Shown here one piece after another: positions 1 to 6,857 of a stretch of DNA of 33,970 bases. How positions within the stretch are numbered: position 1 is the stretch's first letter; each line of letters opens with the position of its first letter. The stretch spans positions 1-33,970 of the forward strand of contig NZ_JAAAFX010000002.1 of the NCBI RefSeq assembly GCF_019352895.1, written 5' to 3'. The stretch is from Variovorax boronicumulans. Its GTDB lineage: Bacteria; Pseudomonadota; Gammaproteobacteria; Burkholderiales; Burkholderiaceae_C. The translations under genes and the position numbers were made by a program. Under the pieces are notes generated by a model. The model did no database searches and had not been told where the DNA came from. It saw nothing but the letters and a program-made list of their open reading frames with translations.

Positions 1-519
1 GGTCTGCTGGATCGCCACGTTCGTCTTGCCGTCGGCCGTGGTCTGGACCGGCCCGTTGGCATTCAGCCAGCCGGCCGTGAGGCTGTTCGTGTCGACCTTC
101 AGGCCGCCCTCGGTCAAACCATCGGGCACGCCGCCACCGGCCGCCAGCGCCGCCGCGCGTGCCGCGGCCTGCGCCGCCTGCTGCGCCGCGATGCCGCGGG
201 CCGCAAGGTTCAGGTTGTCGATCGAGCGCGCGAGCTGCGCATTGGCCGCTTGCTGCTGCGCCAGCGGGTTGTTGAGCATCGACACCGGCTGCCCGTTGGG
301 CAAACGCCCCGTCGCGGCCGCGCTGTTCTGCGTCACGTTCTTCTGCGCCATCCATGCGGGGCTGAAGGCGCGCTGCGCCTGCGCCGCATGCATCGCGCCG
401 CCGGCGGCGAGCATCACCGTGAGCGCACGCACCAGCGGCTTCATCCGCCGAACGCGCCGCTCGCTGCGTGCAGGGACAGGGGTGGCGGGCTTCATCGGGG
501 CAGGATGACGGGACAACAT
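1..519 (-). CDS. Filamentous-hemagglutinin-family exoprotein, N-terminal part (runs off left edge)
   Basis: This is the first 173 residues of a large two-partner-secretion (TpsA-type) exoprotein; the gene continues beyond base 1. The N-terminus is basic (paired arginines at about residues 20-25). A hydrophobic signal segment begins at MKPLVRALTVMLAAG (Met26) and ends in an Ala-rich AHAAQA-type cleavage site, so the signal peptide is of the extended kind. Next come an Ala/Gln-rich helical stretch (QQAAQAAARAAALAAG) and then VPDGLTEGGLKVD and GWLNANGPVQT. These are characteristic of the region just before the TPS secretion domain in giant Burkholderiales hemagglutinins. I chose the ATG at 519 as the first in frame; Met9 and Met26 are alternatives. 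It cannot be the same gene as the right-edge hemagglutinin, because that gene's C-terminus lies inside the window. Its TpsB partner may be the one at 20212-21852 or lie outside. Confidence 0.85.
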   Translation of the reverse strand, partial: MLSRHPAPMKPATPVPARSERRVRRMKPLVRALTVMLAAGGAMHAAQAQRAFSPAWMAQKNVTQNSAAATGRLPNGQPVSMLNNPLAQQQAANAQLARSIDNLNLAARGIAAQQAAQAAARAAALAAGGGVPDGLTEGGLKVDTNSLTAGWLNANGPVQTTADGKTNVAIQQT

Positions 520-597
520 GACAGATTTCTTTCGAGGGCGAACGAATGGACGAAGGTCGTGACCCTCACGCCGCGCATGCGGAGAGGGCCTCGTCCT

Positions 598-624
598 TAG
601 ACGGATGCCGCGCGGGAAAGCTGT
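598..624 (-). promoter_or_regulatory. Candidate ECF-type promoter of the left hemagglutinin gene
   Basis: Read on the minus strand there is an ACAG tetramer (621-624), 17 bases, then CGTCTA (598-603), about 80 bases before the ATG at 519. The same ACAG-N17-CGTCTA arrangement lies upstream of the TpsB gene at 21989-22015. I infer a possible promoter for the ECF sigma factor encoded at 9361-9885. The evidence is only two sites, and the -35 match is four bases. Confidence 0.3.
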
Positions 625-647
625 ACGAATCTGCGCGTGATTCGTGC

Positions 648-665
648 ATGTCATGGAACCGACAT
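648..665 (+). promoter_or_regulatory. Pho-box-like direct repeat (weak)
   Basis: ATGTCAT-GGAA-CCGACAT resembles the PhoB box CTGTCAT-N4-CTGTCAT, with 6/7 and 5/7 matches. It lies about 25-45 bases upstream of the candidate promoter of the left hemagglutinin gene, but its orientation is opposite to that gene. I noted it because the comparable Pseudomonas system is, as I recall, phosphate-controlled. It may be chance. Confidence 0.2.
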
Positions 666-692
666 GAAGAAGCCGGTCCTTGGGCCTCGCGC

Positions 693-1637
693 CTACATGT
701 CTTCGATGTGCCGATGGATGCGGGCGATCAGTGCATCGAAATCCGGTTGGCCCTGGTAGTACAGCGCTTCCGTCTTGCGATATTCCCGCGCGAACAGCGC
801 GCGTTGCGCCGGGTCGGCCAGGACGAAAGCTGGATTTCTGGCAATCACCTGCTCATCCCCGCGGCGAAAGCGCTGCGCCTTGCGCTCCCGGTATGCCGGC
901 TTCCGCATGAAGGACTGCACCTCTTCCAGGCCGAGCAGGCAATAGACGTCGTAGTAGTGCCGCAGGAAGTTGCCTGGAAATGCCTGCGCCTCGCCCAGGC
1001 GTCGGAACTTGGTGGAAATCGTCTGCAGCTTCTCGACGAAGGTGTGCGTCGGCGCGTAGCAGCGTACGGCGACGGCCCGGTTGTCGAACACGTCGACCCC
1101 GCGGCCACGGGCCAGGTCCAGGGCCCATGAGGAAATGGTGACCGGCCGGTTGGGTGCCGTGTCGTCGAAACCCAGCTCCAGCAGCACGCCGTCCTTGACG
1201 CCGGCCAGCACGGCGGCACGCGGCGTGTAGCTCAGCCTGATGCCGGCACTGCGCATCTTGTCGTCATCGAACTGCGTGTCGCGTTCGACGCTGTCGATGC
1301 CCGGAATGCGGATGCGGGCCGCAAGATCGTCGTAGTACGCACGGCGCGAAGCGACATGCGCCGGCTTGTCCTGGTTGCGGCCCGTCTTCACCTCCATGCC
1401 CCTGGGCGGCTCGATGCGGATGTCGATGTCCTCGGAGAAACGATGGATGAGGTCGAAGCCCTTGGAAAGGGACGTGCCGCCCTTCAGCTCGAACGCGAAG
1501 CCCTGCGCCTGCAGGCCCCACAGGCAATGCATGATCCAGTAGTCCTTCTCGACCAGCATGGGATCGAGTCCGCGTTCGTCGGCCACCAGCGCCAGCAGCT
1601 GATCGAAATCCCGCCGTGCATGCAGGAAGTCAGGCAT
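693..1637 (-). CDS. AbiEii/AbiGii-type nucleotidyltransferase toxin
   Basis: This 314-residue protein belongs to the AbiEii nucleotidyltransferase family, the toxin half of AbiE (type IV) toxin-antitoxin and phage-resistance modules. The diagnostic motifs are visible near the N-terminus: GGTSLSK at residues 53-59 and RFSEDIDI at 66-73, which together form the metal- and NTP-binding signature GG(S/T)xLxK...SxDxD. Upstream KDYW (31-34) is also typical. I chose the ATG at 1637 because the protein then begins MPDFLHARRDFDQLL. The longer open frame upstream lies inside the antitoxin gene. The start overlaps the antitoxin stop by 8 bases, so the two are probably translationally coupled. Growth inhibition by nucleotidyl transfer is the known family role; the substrate here cannot be read from sequence. 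Confidence 0.88.
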   Translation of the reverse strand: MPDFLHARRDFDQLLALVADERGLDPMLVEKDYWIMHCLWGLQAQGFAFELKGGTSLSKGFDLIHRFSEDIDIRIEPPRGMEVKTGRNQDKPAHVASRRAYYDDLAARIRIPGIDSVERDTQFDDDKMRSAGIRLSYTPRAAVLAGVKDGVLLELGFDDTAPNRPVTISSWALDLARGRGVDVFDNRAVAVRCYAPTHTFVEKLQTISTKFRRLGEAQAFPGNFLRHYYDVYCLLGLEEVQSFMRKPAYRERKAQRFRRGDEQVIARNPAFVLADPAQRALFAREYRKTEALYYQGQPDFDALIARIHRHIEDM

Positions 1638-2229
1638 CCATCCACTCCCGCAAACGCTTGCGTGTCGCCACGCTGCCAAAGTTGTCGGTGGCACGCCGCA
1701 GTCGGTCCGCGTCGAACGACGGCAGCTTGCCGCGTGCCTGGCGCAAGACCGCATCACGGTCCTCCGCGAGCTCATCCAGATTGTTCAGCAGATCGACGTA
1801 GAGAAACTCGGGCGTCAGCTTCCTGGGAAAACGCGGCTTGACGCGGAAGTCGAACTGCCGGTTGCCAAGACGGAAGACGCCATGGCGCTTGCGGTTGTAG
1901 ACCAGCGTGCGGTTGTAGAGCTGCGTGGTGCCCAGGCCCACGGCGTTGTAGGCCGAAGGAGAAAACACCAGAAAGTCTTTGTCACGAAGGAAGCCGCCCA
2001 CGACTTCCTCATCTGCAGGCGGCAAGGGGCCGTAGCTGGACTGCTTGGGCGCAAGGTACAGCCCCTGGGCCAGCTTCTTCAGCTTCCCGGCGGCCACCAG
2101 TTCGCGCAGATGCCGGTCGACCGCAGTGGACAGGCGCGCCAGGTCCTCGCGGCGATACACGCGACCACCTCGCAGCTGGCCTGCCAGGCGTTCGACGGCG
2201 CTTTGCGGAGATTCGACCGGAACCGACAT
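1630..2229 (-). CDS. AbiEi-like antitoxin / DUF6088 family regulator
   Basis: This 199-residue protein is encoded directly upstream of the AbiEii-type toxin. The first ~75 residues form a winged-helix-like domain (RREDLARLSTAVDRHLRELV, followed by a basic turn KLKKLAQGLYLAPK). This is the layout of AbiEi/DUF6088 antitoxins that bind their own promoter. The C-terminal part (FSPSAYNAVGLGTTQLYN, RFPRKLTPEFLYVDLLNN) matches the conserved body of DUF6088 proteins usually paired with AbiEii nucleotidyltransferases. The likely role is to autorepress the operon and counteract the toxin. The ATG at 2229 faces an AT-rich 90-base gap shared with the divergent RpiR gene, and the palindrome TGAAATTTCA sits 4 bases upstream of it. 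Confidence 0.82.
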   Translation of the reverse strand: MSVPVESPQSAVERLAGQLRGGRVYRREDLARLSTAVDRHLRELVAAGKLKKLAQGLYLAPKQSSYGPLPPADEEVVGGFLRDKDFLVFSPSAYNAVGLGTTQLYNRTLVYNRKRHGVFRLGNRQFDFRVKPRFPRKLTPEFLYVDLLNNLDELAEDRDAVLRQARGKLPSFDADRLRRATDNFGSVATRKRLREWMDA

Positions 2230-2232
2230 GGT

Positions 2233-2242
2233 TGAAATTTCA
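2233..2242. promoter_or_regulatory. Short palindrome TGAAATTTCA in the antitoxin-rpiR divergent gap
   Basis: This perfect 10-base palindrome lies just upstream of the antitoxin ATG in the only AT-rich stretch nearby. A second TTTCA follows at 2249-2253. It could be an antitoxin autoregulatory site or an RpiR half-site, since the repeats at 3265-3314 also contain GAAA/TTTC elements but with 6-base spacing. I did not identify a convincing -35/-10 pair for either gene. Confidence 0.3.
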
Positions 2243-2319
2243 TTGACGTTTCATGCATTTTATCGTTTCTTGGTCGCCTGCCGTGTCGACATAAGATCGA
2301 GCGAGCCCGCCGCCCGCCC

Positions 2320-3207
2320 ATGACCACCCCACCCGCCCTCCCAGCCACCTCCTTCCTCGCCCAGATCCGACACATGCTGGACGCGCTGCCGCCCAGCGAA
2401 CGGCGCCTGGGCGAGTTCATCCTGGACTTCCCCGGCGACCTCGCGAGCTACAACGCCTCGGAGCTGGCCGCGCTGGTGAAGGTGTCGAACGCCACCATGA
2501 CGCGCTTCATCCGGCGCCTGGGCTACGACAGCTACGAGAGCGCGCGGCGCCATGCGCGCGAAGAGCGCTCGGAGGGTTCGCCGCTGTTCCTCGATGCGCT
2601 GCGGCCGGGCGCGCCCGAAGGCTCGATCGAGGCGCACGTCCGGCTCGCACAGCAGAACATCGCTTCGACCTTCAGCCACATCGCCGAGTCCACGGTCGAC
2701 GAGATCGCCAGGGCGATCACCAAGGCACGCAGCGTCTGGTTCCTCGGCTACCGCAGCAACCGCAGCTTCGCGAGCTACCTGCGCTGGCAGCTCGCGCAGC
2801 TGCTGCCGCGCACCCAGGTCATTCCCGGCGCGGGTGAAACCCTGGGCGAGTACGCGATCGACATGGGCGACAAGGATGTGCTCGTCGTGTTCGCGCTGCG
2901 GCGCAGCCCGGCGGTCGCGGCGCAGTTCGCAAGCAGCGCCACGGCGGCGGGCGCCAAGGTGCTGTACGTCACCGACCAGCTTTCGCGCACCCACGTGAAC
3001 GCGCAATGGGTGATCCGTTGCCACTCGGCCGCCCCGGGGCCGCTCGACAACCACGTGGCGCTCATGCTGCTGTGCGACCTGCTGGCCACACGCGTGATGG
3101 AACAGGCCGGCGCGGCGGGCCGCAAGCGCCTGTCGGGCGTCGAGGCCGCGCACCAGGCCTTCGCCGAGCTGCGCGCGGAAGCCGCACCGCACCCCCCTTC
3201 GGCCTGA
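2320..3207 (+). CDS. MurR/RpiR-family transcriptional regulator
   Basis: This 295-residue cytoplasmic regulator has the RpiR layout. An N-terminal helix-turn-helix domain (about residues 10-80) contains the signature SELAALVKVSNATMTRFIRRL, with LPPSERRLGEFIL before it. A SIS sugar-phosphate-type sensing domain covers about residues 125-260 (VWFLGYRSNRSFASYL; DVLVVFALRRSPAVAAQF; GAKVLYVTD). RpiR proteins usually respond to a phosphosugar or related metabolite. Several Burkholderiales members control uptake of other organic compounds, so the effector is not predicted here. The gene lies immediately upstream of the MFS/racemase-like/porin cluster on the same strand, separated by a gap rich in inverted repeats. 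The likely role is local control of that cluster. The ATG at 2320 gives the usual short N-terminal arm. Confidence 0.9.
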   Translation: MTTPPALPATSFLAQIRHMLDALPPSERRLGEFILDFPGDLASYNASELAALVKVSNATMTRFIRRLGYDSYESARRHAREERSEGSPLFLDALRPGAPEGSIEAHVRLAQQNIASTFSHIAESTVDEIARAITKARSVWFLGYRSNRSFASYLRWQLAQLLPRTQVIPGAGETLGEYAIDMGDKDVLVVFALRRSPAVAAQFASSATAAGAKVLYVTDQLSRTHVNAQWVIRCHSAAPGPLDNHVALMLLCDLLATRVMEQAGAAGRKRLSGVEAAHQAFAELRAEAAPHPPSA

Positions 3208-3264
3208 ATTTCCAGGCTTCCGGCCGCATCGGCGCCTGGACCCGGAACGCGGGTTTCTACGCGC

Positions 3265-3290
3265 TTCAATGAAAACCAGTTTTCATTGAA
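3265..3290. promoter_or_regulatory. Perfect 26-bp inverted repeat, candidate RpiR operator 1
   Basis: The arms TTCAATGAAAA and TTTTCATTGAA are perfectly complementary (11 bases each) around a CCAG spacer. The core is GAAA-N6-TTTC (3271-3284). It lies in the 193-base gap between the RpiR gene and the MFS gene. There is no T-run after it, so an operator is more likely than a terminator. Binding by the neighbouring RpiR protein is an inference. Confidence 0.65.
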
Positions 3291-3300
3291 ACTCTGGCAC

Positions 3301-3314
3301 GAAATCTGCATTTC
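3301..3314. promoter_or_regulatory. Candidate RpiR operator 2 (GAAA-N6-TTTC)
   Basis: GAAAT-CTGC-ATTTC is a perfect inverted repeat with the same GAAA-N6-TTTC core as the repeat at 3265-3290. The two centres are exactly 30 bases apart, close to three helical turns. The shared core and phasing support a pair of cooperative binding sites for one regulator. Confidence 0.55.
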
Positions 3315-3326
3315 ATCTTTCGGTGA

Positions 3327-3344
3327 CTTGGTGAAGGCACCAAG
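3327..3344. promoter_or_regulatory. Inverted repeat CTTGGTG-AAGG-CACCAAG
   Basis: These perfect 7-base arms lie around a 4-base spacer, 57 bases before the MFS start. The sequence is unlike the two GAAA-N6-TTTC sites. It could be a binding site for a second regulator, or a small stem-loop in the MFS leader. Confidence 0.4.
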
Positions 3345-3400
3345 GCTGGGCGTTCCGAGCAGGACCGCCTCTTCAAAACGTTAAGAACCGAGGAGTTTTC

Positions 3401-4864
3401 ATGGCTGGAGAAGCAATCGTTTCTTCGTCCGCACCACAGACCGCCCAGATGCGTCAACTCGAGACGGCACTGGACGGCATGGGCGTGACGCGGTCGCACA
3501 AGAGCATCATCTTCCTGGTGGTCTGCGGGGTGCTGTTCGACGTGTTCGAGCAGAACGCCGTGGGCCTGGTCGGCCCGCTGCTGCGGCAGCAGTGGGGGTT
3601 GAGCGCCACCGACATCGGCTTCCTCAACACCATCACCTTCATCGCGGCCGCGATGGGCCGGCTGGGCTCGGGCTACTTCGCCGACCTCAAGGGCCGGCGC
3701 TTCATGCTCAACGTGAACCTGGCGCTGTTCACCTTCGGCGCCATCCTCTGCGCGACCGCACCGAACTACACCGTGCTGTCCATCGGACGCTTCATCGTGG
3801 GGCTGGGCCTGGGTGGCGAGATCACGACGGCGGTCACCATGCTGGCGGAGTTCTGCTCGGCACGCTTCCGGGGCACGGCGGTGGGGCTGATCAACGTCGG
3901 CGGCGGCGGGCTGGGCAACATGCTGGCACCGGCCTTCGCGCTCGGCGTGTTCGCGATCTTCCCGGGCGACAACGCCTGGCGCTGGCTGTTCGGCTGCCTG
4001 GTGCTACCGGCGGTCTTCATCGTGTTCTACCGGCGCTTCATTCCGGAGACACCGCGCTTCCTGCTGTCGCAGGGGAAAGTGAAGGAAGCCAACCAGGTGC
4101 TGTCGATGCTGGCCGCGGGCCAGCTCGCCAACGGCAGCTACCCCTTCCGTGAATACATCACCGCCGATGCCGAATCGACCGCCCCGCAGCGCCGGGCCAC
4201 GCGCATCGGCAACATCTTCAGCGGCGTCTATGCGCGCCGCACCATCGCCGTCGGCATCGCCTCGTGGATGACCTTCGGCGCCCAGCTCTCGGTGCTCACG
4301 CTGATGCCCACCATCCTGGTGGCGCAGGGCTACTCGATCACCAAGAGCTTCGCCTTCACCATCGTGATGCAGAGCGGCAGCCTGCTGGGCGCCATCGCGG
4401 CCTCGGTGCTGGGCTACAACCTGCCGCGCAAGCGGGTGCTGACCTTCGGCGCCATCGCGGCCTGCCTCGCGGGCCTGGCCTTCGGCAACCTGACTGGCAG
4501 CGTGGCCTACGTGCTGGTCTTCGGTGCCCTGTTCCAGTTCTGCGTGCTCACGCTGAACACCTCCATCTGGATCTACGCGCCCGAGCTCTACCCCACGCGC
4601 ATGCGTGGCCTGGGCGTGTCCTTCCTGCTGGCGCTGGGCACGGTGGGCGGCGCGCTGTCGCAGCTGGCGGCGGGGAAGATGTTCGACCTCCATGGCGTGG
4701 CCGGCATGTTCGGGATGATCGCCGTGATGTACGCCATCTTCGCGGTCGCGGTGCAGTTCGCGCCCGAGACCTTCGGCCGCTCCATCGAGGGCGGCGACGA
4801 GCCCGAAACGCCAGCGCCGACGGCCGTGCCGGTCACCGCACCGAAACCCGTTGCCCCTCACTGA
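3401..4864 (+). CDS. MFS transporter, sugar/organic-acid porter type
   Basis: This 487-residue inner-membrane transporter has 12 predicted membrane segments in two halves around a long central loop (about residues 225-280). MFS motif A is present between helices 2 and 3 (GYFADLKGRRFML, residues 91-103). The IGRFIVGLGLGGE (128-140) and PETPRFLL (215-222) signatures place it near the sugar-porter, aromatic-acid and niacin/MucK-like MFS families. The substrate cannot be named; a small carboxylate or amino-acid-like compound is plausible given the racemase-family neighbour and porin. A good ribosome site (AGGAG) lies 5-6 bases before the ATG at 3401. The hydrophilic, Pro/Ala-rich C-terminal tail is unremarkable. 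The next gene follows after 24 bases, indicating an operon probably controlled from the operator-rich region upstream. Confidence 0.9.
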   Translation: MAGEAIVSSSAPQTAQMRQLETALDGMGVTRSHKSIIFLVVCGVLFDVFEQNAVGLVGPLLRQQWGLSATDIGFLNTITFIAAAMGRLGSGYFADLKGRRFMLNVNLALFTFGAILCATAPNYTVLSIGRFIVGLGLGGEITTAVTMLAEFCSARFRGTAVGLINVGGGGLGNMLAPAFALGVFAIFPGDNAWRWLFGCLVLPAVFIVFYRRFIPETPRFLLSQGKVKEANQVLSMLAAGQLANGSYPFREYITADAESTAPQRRATRIGNIFSGVYARRTIAVGIASWMTFGAQLSVLTLMPTILVAQGYSITKSFAFTIVMQSGSLLGAIAASVLGYNLPRKRVLTFGAIAACLAGLAFGNLTGSVAYVLVFGALFQFCVLTLNTSIWIYAPELYPTRMRGLGVSFLLALGTVGGALSQLAAGKMFDLHGVAGMFGMIAVMYAIFAVAVQFAPETFGRSIEGGDEPETPAPTAVPVTAPKPVAPH

Positions 4865-4888
4865 GCGCCTTGCAGAGGCGGAGTCCCC

Positions 4889-5557
4889 ATGAAACCAGTC
4901 GTTCTTCTGATCAACCCGAACACCTCGCGCGAGACGACGGCCATGATGCATGGCATCGCGCGCCGCGCCCTGCCCTCGGCCTATGCGCTCGAGAGCGAGA
5001 CGGCCGCACGTGGCGCACCGATGATCACCACCGTCGAGGAACTGGCCATCTCGGTGGAAGAGGTGCGCGTGATCGGTCAACGGCGCGCCGCCGAGGTGGC
5101 CGCGATCGTGGTCGGCGCCTATGGGGACCCCGGCCTGGAGGCCCTCCGACGCAGCGTGTCGATTCCGGTCTTCGGCATCGGCGAGGCCTCGATGCGCGAG
5201 GGCGCCATGGGGGGACGGCGCTTCGGCATCGCAACGACCACGCCCGACCTGGGCCCGGCGATCGCCGCGGCCGTGGCCCGGCTCGGCCTCGCCGACTGCT
5301 TCACCGGATGCCGGATTCCACCCGGCGATCCACTGGCACTGGCCGCAGACCCCGCGCTCCAGGACGCCTACCTGGTGCAGGCGGTCGAGCTGTCGATCCG
5401 CCAGGACGGCGCGCAGGCGGTGGTGATCGGCGGCGGCCCGCTGTCCGAGAGTGCCGAACGCATCCGCGACCGCTTCGCCGTGCCGGTGATCTCGCCGATC
5501 GGCGCGGCCATGCGCATGGCCGCGGCGGCGCTGGACGCCGGCGCACCCCCCCGCTGA
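4889..5557 (+). CDS. Asp/Glu/hydantoin racemase family protein lacking catalytic cysteines
   Basis: This 222-residue protein is clearly of the Asp/Glu/hydantoin racemase superfamily. It begins LLINPNTSRETTAMM (the N-P-N-(T/S) substrate loop), has GAYGDPGLEALR at residues 76-87, PVFGIGEAS at 93-101 and IGGGPLSE at 180-187. Racemases of this type use two cysteines, normally one in the (C)FxDPG segment and one in an LGC-type segment. Here the equivalent positions are Ala77 and Gly182, and the only cysteines are Cys137 and Cys141. A classical two-base racemase reaction is therefore doubtful; an isomerase, lyase or decarboxylase-like or non-enzymatic role is possible. A GGAG ribosome site precedes the ATG. 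It is co-transcribed with the MFS gene, so it probably acts on the imported compound. Confidence 0.85.
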   Translation: MKPVVLLINPNTSRETTAMMHGIARRALPSAYALESETAARGAPMITTVEELAISVEEVRVIGQRRAAEVAAIVVGAYGDPGLEALRRSVSIPVFGIGEASMREGAMGGRRFGIATTTPDLGPAIAAAVARLGLADCFTGCRIPPGDPLALAADPALQDAYLVQAVELSIRQDGAQAVVIGGGPLSESAERIRDRFAVPVISPIGAAMRMAAAALDAGAPPR

Positions 5558-5703
5558 ACCGCCCCGCGCCGACCTGAGCGCGCCTCGTCTGTTGTCGCGT
5601 CCCGCACCGGGCGCGTGGAGATGCGCGCGCCTGCGTTTCTTCGGATCGCGTCCCTCTTCTTCCTTTTCCTCTTTCCTGTCTTCTTCTCGAGCGAGCACAC
5701 ACC

Positions 5704-6756
5704 ATGAAGGTCTTCCACAAGCTCCCCTGCGCCGCGGCGCTCCTCCTGCTGGCCTTGTCGGTCCACGCCCAGTCCTCGCGCGGCCTGCCGCCCGGCAACG
5801 CGTCGTCGGTCTCGCTGTACGGCATCGCCGCCACCGAACTGGTCCACGTCACCAACGTGCGCGAAGGCGCGAACCTCGGCAGCACCACCCGCCTGGAAAA
5901 TAGCAAGGTCACGGCCTCGCGCCTGGGCTTCATCGGCAGCGAGGACCTGGGCGGCGGGCTCTCGGCGGTGTTCAACCTCGAGATGGGCTATTCGCTGGAC
6001 ACCGGCAACCCGTCGAATGCCACGACCTTCTTCAACCGCAGCAGCTATGTGGGCCTGCGAGGCGGCTTCGGCACGCTGACGCTGGGCCGCCATTGGGATG
6101 TCGAAGACGACATCCTCGGGCGCTACTTCGTCTTCGCCGGCTATTCCGCCTTCCAGTTCAGCGAGTTCGGCGGCATCAGCGAGACGATCCCGAACTCGGT
6201 GAAGTACGTGTCGCCGAACTGGGGTGGCGTGACGCTGCGCGGGCTCTATGCGCTGGGCGAAGGCACCGCCGGCCACACCTCGGAAATCGCCGCCAACTAC
6301 GCGGCCGGCGGCCCCTTCGAGGCGGGCGCGACCTGGCGCGTCCAGCACGATGCGCAGGGCCGCGCCACCCAGCTGGCGACGGTCGGCGCAAGCTATCTGT
6401 TCCAGCCCGGCGCCACCGGCAGCTGGCGCCTGCATGGCGGCTACGCGGCCAGCACGCCCGACGCCAGCATCGGCGTGCCCAAGGCCGCGGCCTACGACAT
6501 CGGGCTGGTCTGGGCCCCGCCGAAGCTGCCGATGAACCTCACGCTCGACTACGTGGCGCGCGACCAGAAGGGCACGCCCGACGACAGCAGCTTCGTGCGG
6601 CTGGGCGCCGAGTATTTCCTGTCCAAGCGCACCGCGCTGATCGCCAACCTGGTGCGGATGCGCAACGAGGGTTCGGCAAGCCAGCGCTTCTACGGGCTCG
6701 GCGCGGCGGGCTACGACCAGAACGTCTACAGCGTCGGCCTGCGGCACGCGTTCTAG
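5704..6756 (+). CDS. Gram-negative general porin (Burkholderiales type)
   Basis: This 350-residue outer-membrane trimeric porin has a typical family length. A signal peptide (MKVFHKLPCAAALLLLALS..VHAQ) is followed by the first strand SVSLYGIAATELVHV. The conserved porin signature follows (KVTASRLGFIGSEDLGGGLS, FFNRSSYVGLRG.FGTLTLGRH). The protein ends in the aromatic C-terminal insertion signal (GLRHAF). It probably admits the substrate of the MFS transporter across the outer membrane. It follows the racemase-like gene after 146 bases, a gap holding a pyrimidine-rich stretch (about 5640-5695) with no recognisable terminator. It could therefore be read in the same operon or from its own promoter. 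No strong ribosome site is visible before the ATG. Confidence 0.93.
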   Translation: MKVFHKLPCAAALLLLALSVHAQSSRGLPPGNASSVSLYGIAATELVHVTNVREGANLGSTTRLENSKVTASRLGFIGSEDLGGGLSAVFNLEMGYSLDTGNPSNATTFFNRSSYVGLRGGFGTLTLGRHWDVEDDILGRYFVFAGYSAFQFSEFGGISETIPNSVKYVSPNWGGVTLRGLYALGEGTAGHTSEIAANYAAGGPFEAGATWRVQHDAQGRATQLATVGASYLFQPGATGSWRLHGGYAASTPDASIGVPKAAAYDIGLVWAPPKLPMNLTLDYVARDQKGTPDDSSFVRLGAEYFLSKRTALIANLVRMRNEGSASQRFYGLGAAGYDQNVYSVGLRHAF

Positions 6757-6782
6757 TCACACCCGGCTGCTAGGATGCCGTC

Positions 6783-6804
6783 GCCGGGAAAACAGCCTCC
6801 CGGC
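6783..6804 (+). terminator. Possible weak terminator hairpin after the porin gene
   Basis: GCCGGGA and TCCCGGC form a perfect 7-base stem with an 8-base loop, 27 bases after the porin stop and before chrA. No T-run follows, so intrinsic termination is uncertain. It may be only a stem-loop. Confidence 0.35.
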
Positions 6805-6857
6805 CTGAAACAAGACGGTGTCCCGTCCAAGCGCTGGAGACCCCTTCGGAGCCGTCC

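Noticed and set aside
5640..5695. Pyrimidine-rich stretch before the porin gene as a terminator or riboswitch
   Set aside because: No stem precedes it and no conserved aptamer pattern is visible; it may simply be an unstructured leader.
4004..5698. A 564-codon minus-strand frame over the MFS and racemase-like genes
   Set aside because: The composition is low-complexity Arg/Gly/His, and the plus-strand genes there are unambiguous.
6757..6857. A chromate-responsive regulator site or leader element before chrA
   Set aside because: Only a weak stem-loop is visible and no chrB-like gene is nearby.
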